NCBI GenBank assembly: GCA_964462445.1
Contig: CAYWXG010000048.1
Span: 1 to 20,837, forward strand
Direction of reading: 5' to 3'
Length of the DNA stretch: 20,837 nucleotides
Origin: JAGBWK01 sp964462445
GTDB lineage: Bacteria; Bacteroidota; Bacteroidia; Bacteroidales; Muribaculaceae
Shown: piece by piece, positions 15,657-20,837 of the stretch
Layout: every line of letters begins with the position of its first letter
How positions within the stretch are numbered: position 1 is the stretch's first letter
Notes under the pieces: generated by a model
What the model was told of the DNA's origin: nothing
Database searches by the model: none
The model's input: the letters and a program-made list of their open reading frames with translations, nothing else
Program-made: the position numbers and the translations under genes

Positions 15657-16763
15657 GTGCAACTGACACATTTGCATATTGTAAATTTCAAAAACATTGC
15701 TGATGCCGATTTGAGCTTCAGCCCGAATATCAATGCATTGCTCGGTGATAACGGCATGGGCAAAAGTAATCTGCTTGATGCAATATATTATTTGAGTTTT
15801 TGCAAGAGCTTTTCTTCTTTACCCGATTCTGGAATTGTGAAGTCGGGGGAGATGTTTGCAATGATGCAGGGGAATTATTTGCGCAAAGGGGTAGAGGAGC
15901 AAGTGGCTTTTGGCTACACTTCGGGGAAACGAAAGTCGTTTAAACGAGGGGGCAAGGAATATACTCGTCTCAGCCAACATATTGGATTGTTCCCTTTGGT
16001 ACTTGTGTCGCCATCGGATATGGATTTGGTGGGTGGAGGCTCAGAGGTGCGCCGACGCTTTATAGATATGCTGATATCTCAAACCGATTCAACATATTTG
16101 AGTCATCTTATTAGATATAACAATGCGTTGCAACAGCGAAACAAGTTGTTGCGCGACCATATTTACGATGCGAACCTATATATTGCAGTAGAAATGGCAA
16201 TGGAGATGTCGGCGGAATATATCACAAAATCCCGACGCGAAATCTCGACTCGCCTGCTTGAGGCTTTTAAACGCCATTATCATGATATTGCTCGCACCGG
16301 TGAGACTCCCGGATTGGAGTATCGCTCATTGCTCAATGAGTCAACGTGTCGCTATTCCGACCTATTGGAGGAGGCGCGTCGTAAAGATGAAATATTGGGA
16401 CATACTACGGTGGGTCCACATCGCGATGACTTAGAATTGACTCTCGATGGTATGTCGGTGAAGAGCACGGCGTCGCAGGGGCAGTCGAAAACATTCACTA
16501 TTGCTCTGCGCTTGGCTCAATATGAATTTATGCATGAAGCTACCGGTATGAAACCATTGCTTTTGCTCGATGATATTTTTGATAAACTTGATTCCAATCG
16601 TGTTGCCAATATTGTTGATATTGTCAGTCGTGATATTTTCGGGCAAATTTTTATCACCGATACCAACCGCGAGCATCTTGCTTCGATTGTGTCAACTATG
16701 CCTAATGTTGATTATCGCCTTTGGAGTGTATCTGCCGGGCGGTTTGATGAAATAAAACAATAA
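15657..16763 (+). CDS. recF: DNA replication/repair protein RecF
   Basis: The 368-aa SMC-like ATPase loads RecA at gapped DNA in the RecFOR pathway. Motifs are LHIVNFKNIADADLSF at the N-terminus, Walker A GDNGMGKSN (30-38), the RecF-specific FPLVLVSPSDMDLV and RRRFIDMLISQ segments, signature STASQGQSKTF and Walker B LLLLDDIFDKLD. Length is normal for RecF. Translation begins at a GTG (15657) five bases after the upstream stop; MQLTHLHIVNF is the expected RecF N-terminus, so GTG is the real start. It is followed five bases later by a DUF721 gene. The usual dnaA-dnaN-recF-gyrB context is absent, which is common in Bacteroidetes. Confidence 0.95.
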   Translation: MQLTHLHIVNFKNIADADLSFSPNINALLGDNGMGKSNLLDAIYYLSFCKSFSSLPDSGIVKSGEMFAMMQGNYLRKGVEEQVAFGYTSGKRKSFKRGGKEYTRLSQHIGLFPLVLVSPSDMDLVGGGSEVRRRFIDMLISQTDSTYLSHLIRYNNALQQRNKLLRDHIYDANLYIAVEMAMEMSAEYITKSRREISTRLLEAFKRHYHDIARTGETPGLEYRSLLNESTCRYSDLLEEARRKDEILGHTTVGPHRDDLELTLDGMSVKSTASQGQSKTFTIALRLAQYEFMHEATGMKPLLLLDDIFDKLDSNRVANIVDIVSRDIFGQIFITDTNREHLASIVSTMPNVDYRLWSVSAGRFDEIKQ

Positions 16764-16768
16764 CGAGA

Positions 16769-17059
16769 ATGAAGCGAACAGAACCGATATCAATCAAGCA
16801 ACTTATCGACAAGGTGATGCTCGAGGAGGACTCTCGCGACGTCATGTTGCAGCAGCGTGCTTCGTTCTTATGGACTGAAGTTGTCGGACCGACCGTAAAT
16901 CGCTATACTTTTCGTCGTTATGTCGATAATGGCGTGCTTCATGTGTATATCACATCGGCGTCGCTTAAAAACGACTTGTGTTTTCTACGCAATAGTATCA
17001 TTAAGGAAATTAATGGTAGATTGGGTGCTGAGGTATTGCATGATGTTGTAATACATTAA
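16769..17059 (+). CDS. DUF721 protein (short DciA-like)
   Basis: This 96-aa protein belongs to DUF721, the family that includes DciA, the ancestral loader/operator of the replicative helicase DnaB in bacteria lacking DnaC. Visible features are an N-terminal IKQLIDKVMLEE, the conserved LWTEVVGPTVNRYT and the basic/hydrophobic LHVYITSASLKNDLCFLR typical of the KH-like domain. It is shorter than proteobacterial DciA, as is usual in Bacteroidetes. It starts five bases after recF, so the two are almost certainly cotranscribed, consistent with a replication role. Helicase interaction is inferred from the family and is not visible in the sequence. Confidence 0.85.
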   Translation: MKRTEPISIKQLIDKVMLEEDSRDVMLQQRASFLWTEVVGPTVNRYTFRRYVDNGVLHVYITSASLKNDLCFLRNSIIKEINGRLGAEVLHDVVIH

Positions 17060-17083
17060 TAATTAATTAAAAAACAGTAAAAA

Positions 17084-17572
17084 ATGACACATAAACTTCC
17101 GGAATGTAAAAACCCTAAGGTACCGGCTCCCGGTTGCCAATTTAATCATTTCATCCCATTGCAAATACGTTTTAACGATATTGATATGTTGGGGCATATT
17201 AATAACTCGGTGTACCTTTCGTTTTGCGATCTTGCCAAAGCGGAGTATCTCACAGAGGCAACATCGGCTCGCGCTGAGGTGGGTGATATAACGGTAGCAA
17301 TTGTGAATATAAATTGCAATTTCTATTCGCCCGGATATTTTAAGGAGCCTCTTGAGGCGGCAACGACAGTAACAAGAGTGTCGCGTCGTAGCCTTACATT
17401 GGAACAACGCATCTTTAATCCTACAAATGGAGATGTTAAATGTATTGCAACTACTATTATGGCTGGTTTTGACCCCAAAACTGCAACCGGGATTGAACTC
17501 CCGCAGCAGTTTATCTCCGAACTTGAATCTTTCGAAAATAGGAAATTACTTGTAGAAACTCCGGTGAAATAA
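17084..17572 (+). CDS. hotdog-fold acyl-CoA thioesterase
   Basis: The 162-aa protein has the 4-hydroxybenzoyl-CoA thioesterase/YbgC/FadM-type hotdog signature: PLQIRFNDIDMLGHINN, where the second Asp of NDID is the catalytic candidate, followed by SVYLSFCDLAKAEYL. Later strands include IVNINCNFYSPGYFKEPLEA and RRSLTLEQRIFN, typical of the fold. It should hydrolyse an acyl-CoA or aryl-CoA; the natural substrate cannot be read. A DHNA-CoA thioesterase role is imaginable because menA opens the operon, but nothing in the sequence proves it. It is probably the last gene of the menA-recF operon, 24 bases after the DUF721 gene. I see no clear intrinsic terminator before the tRNA promoter. Confidence 0.85.
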   Translation: MTHKLPECKNPKVPAPGCQFNHFIPLQIRFNDIDMLGHINNSVYLSFCDLAKAEYLTEATSARAEVGDITVAIVNINCNFYSPGYFKEPLEAATTVTRVSRRSLTLEQRIFNPTNGDVKCIATTIMAGFDPKTATGIELPQQFISELESFENRKLLVETPVK

Positions 17573-17613
17573 GCCCCGTTGTAGCATAATTTGCGAATGA
17601 AGATTATAAAAGA

Positions 17614-17645
17614 TTTGCAAGATAAATAAAAAAACTTTATCTTTG
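17614..17645 (+). promoter_or_regulatory. promoter of tRNA-Leu
   Basis: TTTG at 17614-17617, exactly 20 bases, then TATCTTTG at 17638-17645: a full match to the Bacteroidetes housekeeping promoter. The start would be near 17652, ten bases before the mature tRNA. Confidence 0.85.
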
Positions 17646-17661
17646 CGGTCGCTAACAGGCT

Positions 17662-17745
17662 GCTCGAATGGTGGAATGGTAGACACGAAGGACTTAAAAT
17701 CCTTTGGCTATTGCAGCTGTGCGGGTTCGAGTCCCGCTTCGAGCA
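17662..17745 (+). tRNA. tRNA-Leu (anticodon UAA)
   Basis: An 84-nt class II tRNA folds cleanly. The acceptor is GCTCGAA 17662-17668 with TTCGAGC 17738-17744 and discriminator A17745. The anticodon arm AAGGA-CTTAAAA-TCCTT places TAA at positions 34-36. A long variable arm (GGCT/AGCT stem) and a T arm GCGGG-TTCGAGT-CCCGC follow. The long variable arm and A73 fit leucine. The 3' CCA is not encoded and must be added by nucleotidyltransferase. Confidence 0.97.
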
Positions 17746-17748
17746 CTT

Positions 17749-17795
17749 CAGAAATTGCAAGCATTGAGTAGTCAATTGCCTGCAATTTCTGTTTT
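17749..17795 (+). terminator. intrinsic terminator after tRNA-Leu
   Basis: CAGAAATTGCA 17749-17759 pairs with TGCAATTTCTG 17781-17791, with an inner ATTGA/TCAAT stem around GTAG, followed by TTTT (17792-17795). It begins four bases after the tRNA. Confidence 0.85.
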
Positions 17796-17859
17796 ATAGG
17801 GATTGCTCTGAGGCAAACCCCTTTCTCAATATTTAATTACGCACTGAAACTGTTATATC

Positions 17860-18411
17860 ATGAATGGACTGAATTTTATAGCAATTGATTTTGAAACGGC
17901 AACCTTTCGTCGGGATTCTATTTGTGAAGCCGGAATTTGTGTGGTGCGTGATGGCGAGATTGTAGAAACTCGTTCGTGGCTAGTTCGTCCGCAAAATAAT
18001 TATTATAGTCGTCAGAATATTGCTATTCATGGAATAACACCGTATGACACCTATAATGCCCCTGAATTTCCTGAAGTTTGGACAGAAATTTGTGAATATT
18101 TAAAAGAGTGCCCGGTGCTGGTGGCTCATAATGCGTCATTTGACATGAGTTGTATTCGCAGCTCGTTGTCTACGTATGATTTGGAGAAACCGGATGTGAC
18201 ATATTATTGCACGTTGCAGGCAGCCCGAAGCATATATGATTTTTGTCATAATTCGTTGGATTATTTGTGCCGTCAATTTGATATCCCATGTGGCAATCAT
18301 CATCGAGCCGGAGATGATGCGGAAATGTGTGCGCGTTTGTTTTTGCAAGAGATGAGCGATGCCGAGAGGTGCTCTGTTGGCGACTCCGCTTTTCGAGGAA
18401 GAAAGCTATAA
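17860..18411 (+). CDS. DnaQ-like DEDDh 3'-5' exonuclease
   Basis: The 183-aa protein is a stand-alone exonuclease of the DNA polymerase III epsilon/RNase T superfamily. All DEDDh metal-binding residues are present: Asp10 and Glu12 in FIAIDFETA, Asp95 in AHNASFDMS, and His148 and Asp153 in HHRAGDDAE. There is no helicase, GIY-YIG or BRCT extension, so it resembles the short exonucleases common in Bacteroidetes rather than a full polymerase subunit; the epsilon polymerase-binding tail is not recognisable. Its role is proofreading, repair or RNA trimming, undecided. I found no consensus promoter in the 64 bases after the tRNA terminator, so its expression source is unclear. It lies at the left edge of the accessory island. 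Confidence 0.88.
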   Translation: MNGLNFIAIDFETATFRRDSICEAGICVVRDGEIVETRSWLVRPQNNYYSRQNIAIHGITPYDTYNAPEFPEVWTEICEYLKECPVLVAHNASFDMSCIRSSLSTYDLEKPDVTYYCTLQAARSIYDFCHNSLDYLCRQFDIPCGNHHRAGDDAEMCARLFLQEMSDAERCSVGDSAFRGRKL

Positions 18412-18464
18412 TTAGATTATAATATAGATTTTACATATCGGGGGGTATTTCCAATAAAATATTG

Positions 18465-18472
18465 TAATTTTG
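18465..18472 (+). promoter_or_regulatory. -7 promoter element for the small hydrophobic ORF transcript
   Basis: TAATTTTG matches TAnnTTTG; no TTTG is seen at -33. The predicted start (about 18477-18480) coincides with the first base of an 18-position arm complementary to the sequence just before a T-rich run at 18616-18626. Confidence 0.5.
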
Positions 18473-18494
18473 TATTGAGGTTTAACCCGAAAGT

Positions 18495-18524
18495 AGGGGT
18501 TACCCCTTTCGGGGTTCCCCTTTT
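18495..18524 (+). terminator. GC-rich hairpin; terminator of the exonuclease gene or leader hairpin
   Basis: AGGGG 18495-18499 pairs with CCCCT 18517-18521, and inside it CCCC 18503-18506 pairs with GGGG 18511-18514 around TTTC. Only four T follow (18521-18524). It may end the exonuclease transcript (stop at 18411) or, from the 18465 promoter, be a leader hairpin that controls access to the GGA at 18525-18527 before ATG 18533. The sequence does not decide between these. Confidence 0.5.
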
Positions 18525-18532
18525 GGAATTAG

Positions 18533-18613
18533 ATGCTGATATCTATTGTCAGCCTTATTTTCCAAATCTTAATTGTGAGTCTTGAAATCATTTTATTAAG
18601 ATTTTCGGGTTAA
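18533..18613 (+). CDS. 26-aa hydrophobic peptide, possible type I toxin-like or small membrane peptide
   Basis: ATG 18533 to TAA 18611-18613 encodes a 26-residue peptide beginning MLISIVSLIF and ending IILLRFSG. It is almost entirely Ile, Leu, Val, Phe and Ser with only one Glu (18) and one Arg (23), so it would form a single membrane helix. A GGA five bases before the ATG could serve as a weak ribosome-binding site. The last codons and the stop lie within the 3' arm of a long-range stem. Tiny hydrophobic ORFs inside tightly folded messages are typical of type I toxins. No antisense promoter with a proper consensus is visible; the nearest minus-strand candidate has a wrong three-base spacing (TAAGATTTG near 18563-18571). 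Chance occurrence in AT-rich DNA is the main alternative. Confidence 0.4.
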   Translation: MLISIVSLIFQILIVSLEIILLRFSG

Positions 18614-18926
18614 ACTTTTCTTTTTTCGGCATCAAGTCATTTCCGTTGTAATCCCTTTTCGTTTCGGTCGCCCCCATGCGTTGTTGCATTATCGATGTGC
18701 TCCACTCTGCCATAGTTTCCGGAGTGAGACTATCGGCGAAGTCCATCAGGGTATAATCGAAAGGTTTGCCCTCTCGCTTGGCAGCGGATGCCACGTAGCA
18801 CCATAGATAAGTGCACAAATCGGTGAAACTTGAAGGGTCTATCTGCGTAATTTTAATACAAATGTGCGTGTCGCTAAATGATAATGCTATGAGTGAAAAG
18901 CGCTGAATAATAGACGTTATGAAAAC
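18588..18926 (-). pseudogene. truncated copy of a phage tail-assembly-chaperone-like gene
   Basis: The minus-strand frame open from 18926 to the stop at 18588-18590 matches the N-terminal half of the longer gene at 19205-19854 (shared KREGKPF, YTL, DFADSLTPETMAEWSTSIM). After STSIM it diverges into about 32 unrelated residues ending FNPKILIK, which run antisense to the 26-aa ORF and its stem and look like read-through into foreign sequence. The only start available within the conserved part is a TTG at 18818, yet conserved coding (SFSDTHICIKITQIDPSSF) continues upstream of it, so the true start is lost. An ATG at about 18955 opens only a 12-codon ORF in another frame. I treat it as a dead fragment produced by the duplication. 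Confidence 0.6.
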
Positions 18927-18956
18927 TTATCCCGACTGGAGTTTGTTAAAAACATA
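18687..18956. repeat. direct repeat copy 1 (~270 bp)
   Basis: Matches 19585-19855 in the same orientation with six substitutions and one single-base indel (about 97% identity by manual alignment). It contains the upstream and N-terminal coding part of the chaperone-like gene. No terminal inverted repeats or transposase are seen. Confidence 0.93.
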
Positions 18957-18977
18957 TTGTGCTTTTTCGCGACATAT

Positions 18978-19009
18978 TTTGTTATTTTGTTTGTTTTATA
19001 TTATATTTG
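18978..19009 (+). promoter_or_regulatory. promoter of the 58-aa membrane protein gene
   Basis: TTTG at 18978-18981, exactly 20 bases, then TATATTTG at 19002-19009: both elements and spacing match the Bacteroidetes consensus. The start would be near 19016, giving a leader of about 16 nt before ATG 19032. Confidence 0.78.
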
Positions 19010-19031
19010 TGGGGACTAAAACTCTTACACC

Positions 19032-19208
19032 ATGTTTCTTAAATATTTTATAATGTTTTTATCCATTATATTTGGGATTTTTGCGGTATTTTGTGTATTT
19101 GTCCTTTTTTTAAGATTCGTATTTGGCATAGGTGAGAAAAAAGAGAGCGAAATTCATACTATCAAAATTATCCTTGAAAAAGATAAAAAGGATGATGAAG
19201 AGGATTAA
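19032..19208 (+). CDS. 58-aa single-pass membrane protein with acidic tail
   Basis: ATG 19032 to TAA 19206-19208 encodes a 58-residue protein too short for many gene-calling cut-offs. Residues 1-33 are strongly hydrophobic (MFLKYFIMFLSIIFGIFAVF and on), giving one long transmembrane helix; residues 34-58 are charged (GEKKESEIHT, then DKKDDEED at the end). A full consensus promoter sits just upstream, which supports it being a real gene. I do not recognise a family. It sits between the two direct repeats, and its stop codon overlaps by two bases the stop of the convergent chaperone-like gene (-1 frame, 19205-19207). Possible roles include a phage-derived accessory or immunity membrane protein, but nothing shows this directly. 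Confidence 0.68.
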   Translation: MFLKYFIMFLSIIFGIFAVFCVFVLFLRFVFGIGEKKESEIHTIKIILEKDKKDDEED

Positions 19209-19854
19209 TCCATTATCTTATCTCCTAACCGCCTTGCAACCTCCTCAAATCGTTTCCGCTTTTCCTCCGCAGTAAGCTCCATTGAGCCTTGCTTGCGGTT
19301 TTGTTTTTTCTTATCCCACGGCATCGGCAATAATTGCTGGGGGTAAGTTTCTTCTTTACATGAGGCTGTATAGCTATTGCTGCTACCGTTCTTGCCCGCT
19401 CCCAAGCATCTTGCGCCTGCCCTTCGGTCATTTCTCGCCATGCTTTGCAGATGCTCTCAAACTCTCCGAATGTGCTTTTGCAAAAGTCATCGTGCGACAT
19501 GCCGATACACCCTATCGCAAGTCCTAAGAGGTCATAAATTTCTACCGGTTCTCCCTTTTTTTCTTCGGCACCCTCCGATTCTTTCATTATCGATGTGCTC
19601 CACTCTGCCATAGTCTCCGGAGTGAGACTATCGGCGAAGTCCGTCAGGGTATAATAGAAAGGTTTGCCCTCTCGCTTGGCAGCGGATGCCACGCAGCACC
19701 ATAGATAAGTGCACAAATCGGTGAAACTTGAAGGGTCTATCTGCGTAATTTTAATACAAATGTGCGTGTCGCTAAATGAGAATGTTATGAGTGAAAAGCG
19801 CTGAATAATAGAGCGTTATGAAAACTTATCCCGACTGGAGTTTGTTAAAAACAT
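19205..19854 (-). pseudogene. phage tail-assembly-chaperone-like gene, frame-disrupted
   Basis: A 163-codon frame (TTG 19716 to stop 19225) carries an N-terminal part (KREGKPF, DFADSLTPETMAEW) and a second domain with GMSHDDFCKSTFGEFESICK and AWERARTVAAIAIQPHVKKK. At the run of five C (complement of 19339-19343) the expected ending, LTP then QQLLPMPWDKKK and ELTAEEKRKRFEEVARRLGD, continues in the -1 frame to a stop at 19205. The joined product would be 170 aa from the TTG. A short helical domain ending in PWD, then a charged helix, resembles tail-assembly chaperones of Bacteroidetes phages; I judge this from memory. Upstream homologous coding continues to 19815, where a TAA separates it from ATG 19854. 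It is either a decayed prophage remnant or a gene using -1 slippage on CCC. No other phage genes are nearby. Confidence 0.5.
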
Positions 19855-19855
19855 A
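19585..19855. repeat. direct repeat copy 2 (~271 bp)
   Basis: Second copy of the 18687-18956 repeat, carrying one extra base (GAGCG versus GACG near 19811-19815) and six substitutions. It ends about 20 bases before the -33 element of the ECF sigma gene promoter. Confidence 0.93.
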
Positions 19856-19873
19856 AAATTCGCTAAAAATTTT

Positions 19874-19905
19874 CTTGGTAGTTATAAAATTTTATTGTAG
19901 TTTTG
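19874..19905 (+). promoter_or_regulatory. promoter of the ECF sigma factor gene
   Basis: CTTG at 19874-19877, 20 bases, then TAGTTTTG at 19898-19905, matching TAnnTTTG. The start would be near 19912, leaving an AT-rich leader of about 114 nt before ATG 20026. It looks like a housekeeping promoter, not an ECF-type autoregulated one. Confidence 0.72.
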
Positions 19906-20025
19906 CCGTTACGAAATTTTTTTCAAAGAAGAATTTATACCGAATTTTTCAAAACTGAATTGTTAACTTTAAACTAAAAAGCCTATTGACCATCATTACT
20001 CTTTATTAACTTATATAATATAGTA

Positions 20026-20616
20026 ATGCAAAATCTTACACGGCTCGCCGATGAGCAGTTGGTCGCAGCCTATGCCGATGGTAACAACGAGGCTTTTGAT
20101 ACATTATTGACACGTCACCAGAGTCGCGTCTTCTCATATATTTTGAATATTGTCAAAAATAGAGAACTTGCCGACGATATTTTCCAGGAGACATTTGTCA
20201 AAGCTATTACCACAATTAAGCAAGGGCGGTACACTGAGAGTGGAAAATTCTCAGCGTGGATTACTCGTATTGCTCATAATCATATAATCGACTTTTTCCG
20301 CCAAGAGAAGGCAAATGGCGTTGTGTCGGCTGATGATATTGACCTATCATTACTTAATCGGAAAGAACTTTCAGAGGAAACAGTCGAGGATCAGATGATA
20401 GATACTCAGATTTCAGCTGATGTGGTTAATATTATGAATCAGTTGCCGAAATTGCAACGTGAAGTCCTTGATATGCGATTTTTTCGCGATATGAGTTTTA
20501 AAGATATTGCAAAAGCAACAAATGTCAGTATCAACACGGCACTCGGTCGCATGCGTTACGCTATATTAAATATGCGTCGCATAGCAAAAGAGAAAAATAT
20601 TACGCTCTCACGCTAA
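20026..20616 (+). CDS. ECF-family RNA polymerase sigma factor
   Basis: The 196-aa protein has sigma region 2 at about 8-95 (LADEQLVAAYADGNNEAFD, NRELADDIFQETFVKA, GKFSAWITRIAHNHIIDFFR) and region 4 at about 135-190 (LPKLQREVLDMRFFRDMSFK, DIAKATNVSINTALGRMRYA), with no region 1.1 or 3, the layout of group 4 (ECF) sigma factors. It redirects RNA polymerase to a specific promoter set; the regulon cannot be read. No anti-sigma FecR-type gene follows within the 221 bases left in the window, and a separate promoter at 20803 starts a different unit, so a cotranscribed anti-sigma factor is unlikely. Its own promoter is of housekeeping type. The name RpoE is used loosely for such proteins, so I give no symbol. 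Confidence 0.92.
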   Translation: MQNLTRLADEQLVAAYADGNNEAFDTLLTRHQSRVFSYILNIVKNRELADDIFQETFVKAITTIKQGRYTESGKFSAWITRIAHNHIIDFFRQEKANGVVSADDIDLSLLNRKELSEETVEDQMIDTQISADVVNIMNQLPKLQREVLDMRFFRDMSFKDIAKATNVSINTALGRMRYAILNMRRIAKEKNITLSR

Positions 20617-20802
20617 ATATTATAAGGTAGTTCTCTATATTATTAAGATTGGAACTGAAATTGAACGCTCTTATTGCGTTAGAGGGGCTTCAAACGATAT
20701 TTTGACGTTAAAAATAGAAATTCGTAACCGATTGGTGCAGAGGGAAAAGTATGTTGCACAACATATTTTTCACAAATTTTCGCAAAAATATTAATAAAAA
20801 TA

Positions 20803-20834
20803 TTTGGTTGTGAGCGTAAAAGTGTCTACCTTTG
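20803..20834 (+). promoter_or_regulatory. consensus promoter firing out of the window
   Basis: TTTG at 20803-20806, 20 bases, then TACCTTTG at 20827-20834, with both elements perfect. Transcription would start at or just past the last base, so the gene served is outside. The rest of 20617-20802 shows no ORF; an AACGC/GCGTT hairpin near 20665-20681 lacks a T run. Confidence 0.78.
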
Positions 20835-20837
20835 CAC

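Larger units (their letters stand above)
18477..18626 (+). ncRNA. predicted folded mRNA with 5'-3' end pairing around a tiny ORF
   Basis: The 5' arm 18477-18494 pairs with the 3' arm 18601-18618 over 18 positions, including a perfect 13-bp core (GTTTAACCCGAAA 18480-18492 with TTTCGGGTTAAAC 18603-18615) and three G-U pairs. T-rich sequence 18616-18626 follows the 3' arm, so the arm could act as a terminator stem. Inside lie a GC-rich hairpin (18495-18521) and then the 26-codon ORF. The layout recalls type I toxin mRNAs (Hok, Fst, AapA), where 5'-3' pairing keeps the message inert, but it is a prediction from pairing alone. Confidence 0.45.

Noticed and set aside
18477..18618. Retron-like interpretation of the paired 5' and 3' arms
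   Set aside because: Retron msr-msd RNAs have similar a1/a2 end pairing, but no reverse transcriptase gene is present anywhere in the window.
19282..19613. Plus-strand ORFs (about 80 codons each) opposite the chaperone-like gene
   Set aside because: They are Cys/Pro/Leu-rich antisense shadows with no promoter, and the minus strand shows clear domain-like sequence.
18687..19855. Insertion sequence or composite transposon
   Set aside because: No transposase, no terminal inverted repeats and no target-site duplication were found at the repeat ends; the repeats themselves are coding fragments.
1..20837. CRISPR array or defence island
   Set aside because: No short regularly spaced repeats were seen on either strand, and no cas, restriction-modification or reverse transcriptase genes are present.

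Overview
The window looks like a Bacteroidales chromosome segment. A Muribaculaceae-like gut commensal is my guess from overall protein character, not something I could test. The support is: repeated Bacteroidetes-type promoters (TTTG, about 20 bases, then TAnnTTTG), start codons mostly without Shine-Dalgarno sequences, AT-rich intergenic DNA, a set of secreted glycan-degrading enzymes, and a recF-DUF721 pair.

Region 1 (1-488) has no convincing protein gene. It holds a consensus promoter, several hairpins and a textbook intrinsic terminator, so it probably encodes a ~200-nt small RNA.

Region 2 (489-10962) is a host-glycan degradation cluster without SusC/SusD or a regulator. It contains a lipoprotein aldose 1-epimerase (-), a GH125 exo-alpha-1,6-mannosidase (+), a GH92 alpha-mannosidase (-), and a (+) run of GH29 alpha-L-fucosidase with an F5/8 C domain, GH3 beta-glycosidase with a PA14 insertion, and a secreted SGNH hydrolase. 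All six have export signals. Together they could trim mannose, fucose and beta-linked sugars from glycoprotein glycans in the periplasm or at the cell surface.

Region 3 (10963-17572) is housekeeping. It has NADP-type glutamate dehydrogenase with its own promoter, a convergent ferritin-like protein sharing a bidirectional terminator, then a tight operon: menA, a two-NBD ModF-like ABC protein, recF, DUF721, and a hotdog thioesterase. tRNA-Leu(UAA), with its own promoter and terminator, and a DEDDh exonuclease follow.

Region 4 (18412-19860) is a small accessory island and the most unusual part. It carries two 97%-identical ~270-bp direct repeats, each holding the 5' part of a phage tail-assembly-chaperone-like gene. 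One copy is truncated; the other has its conserved C-terminus displaced by -1 at a run of five C. Between the repeats is an overlooked 58-aa membrane protein gene with a consensus promoter. Just before the first repeat is a 26-codon hydrophobic ORF inside a predicted ~148-nt transcript whose 5' end is complementary over 18 positions to its 3' terminator arm, an architecture reminiscent of type I toxin mRNAs. This is the best candidate for something undescribed.

Region 5 (19861-20837) has an ECF sigma factor with its own promoter and, at the very end, a consensus promoter firing out of the window.
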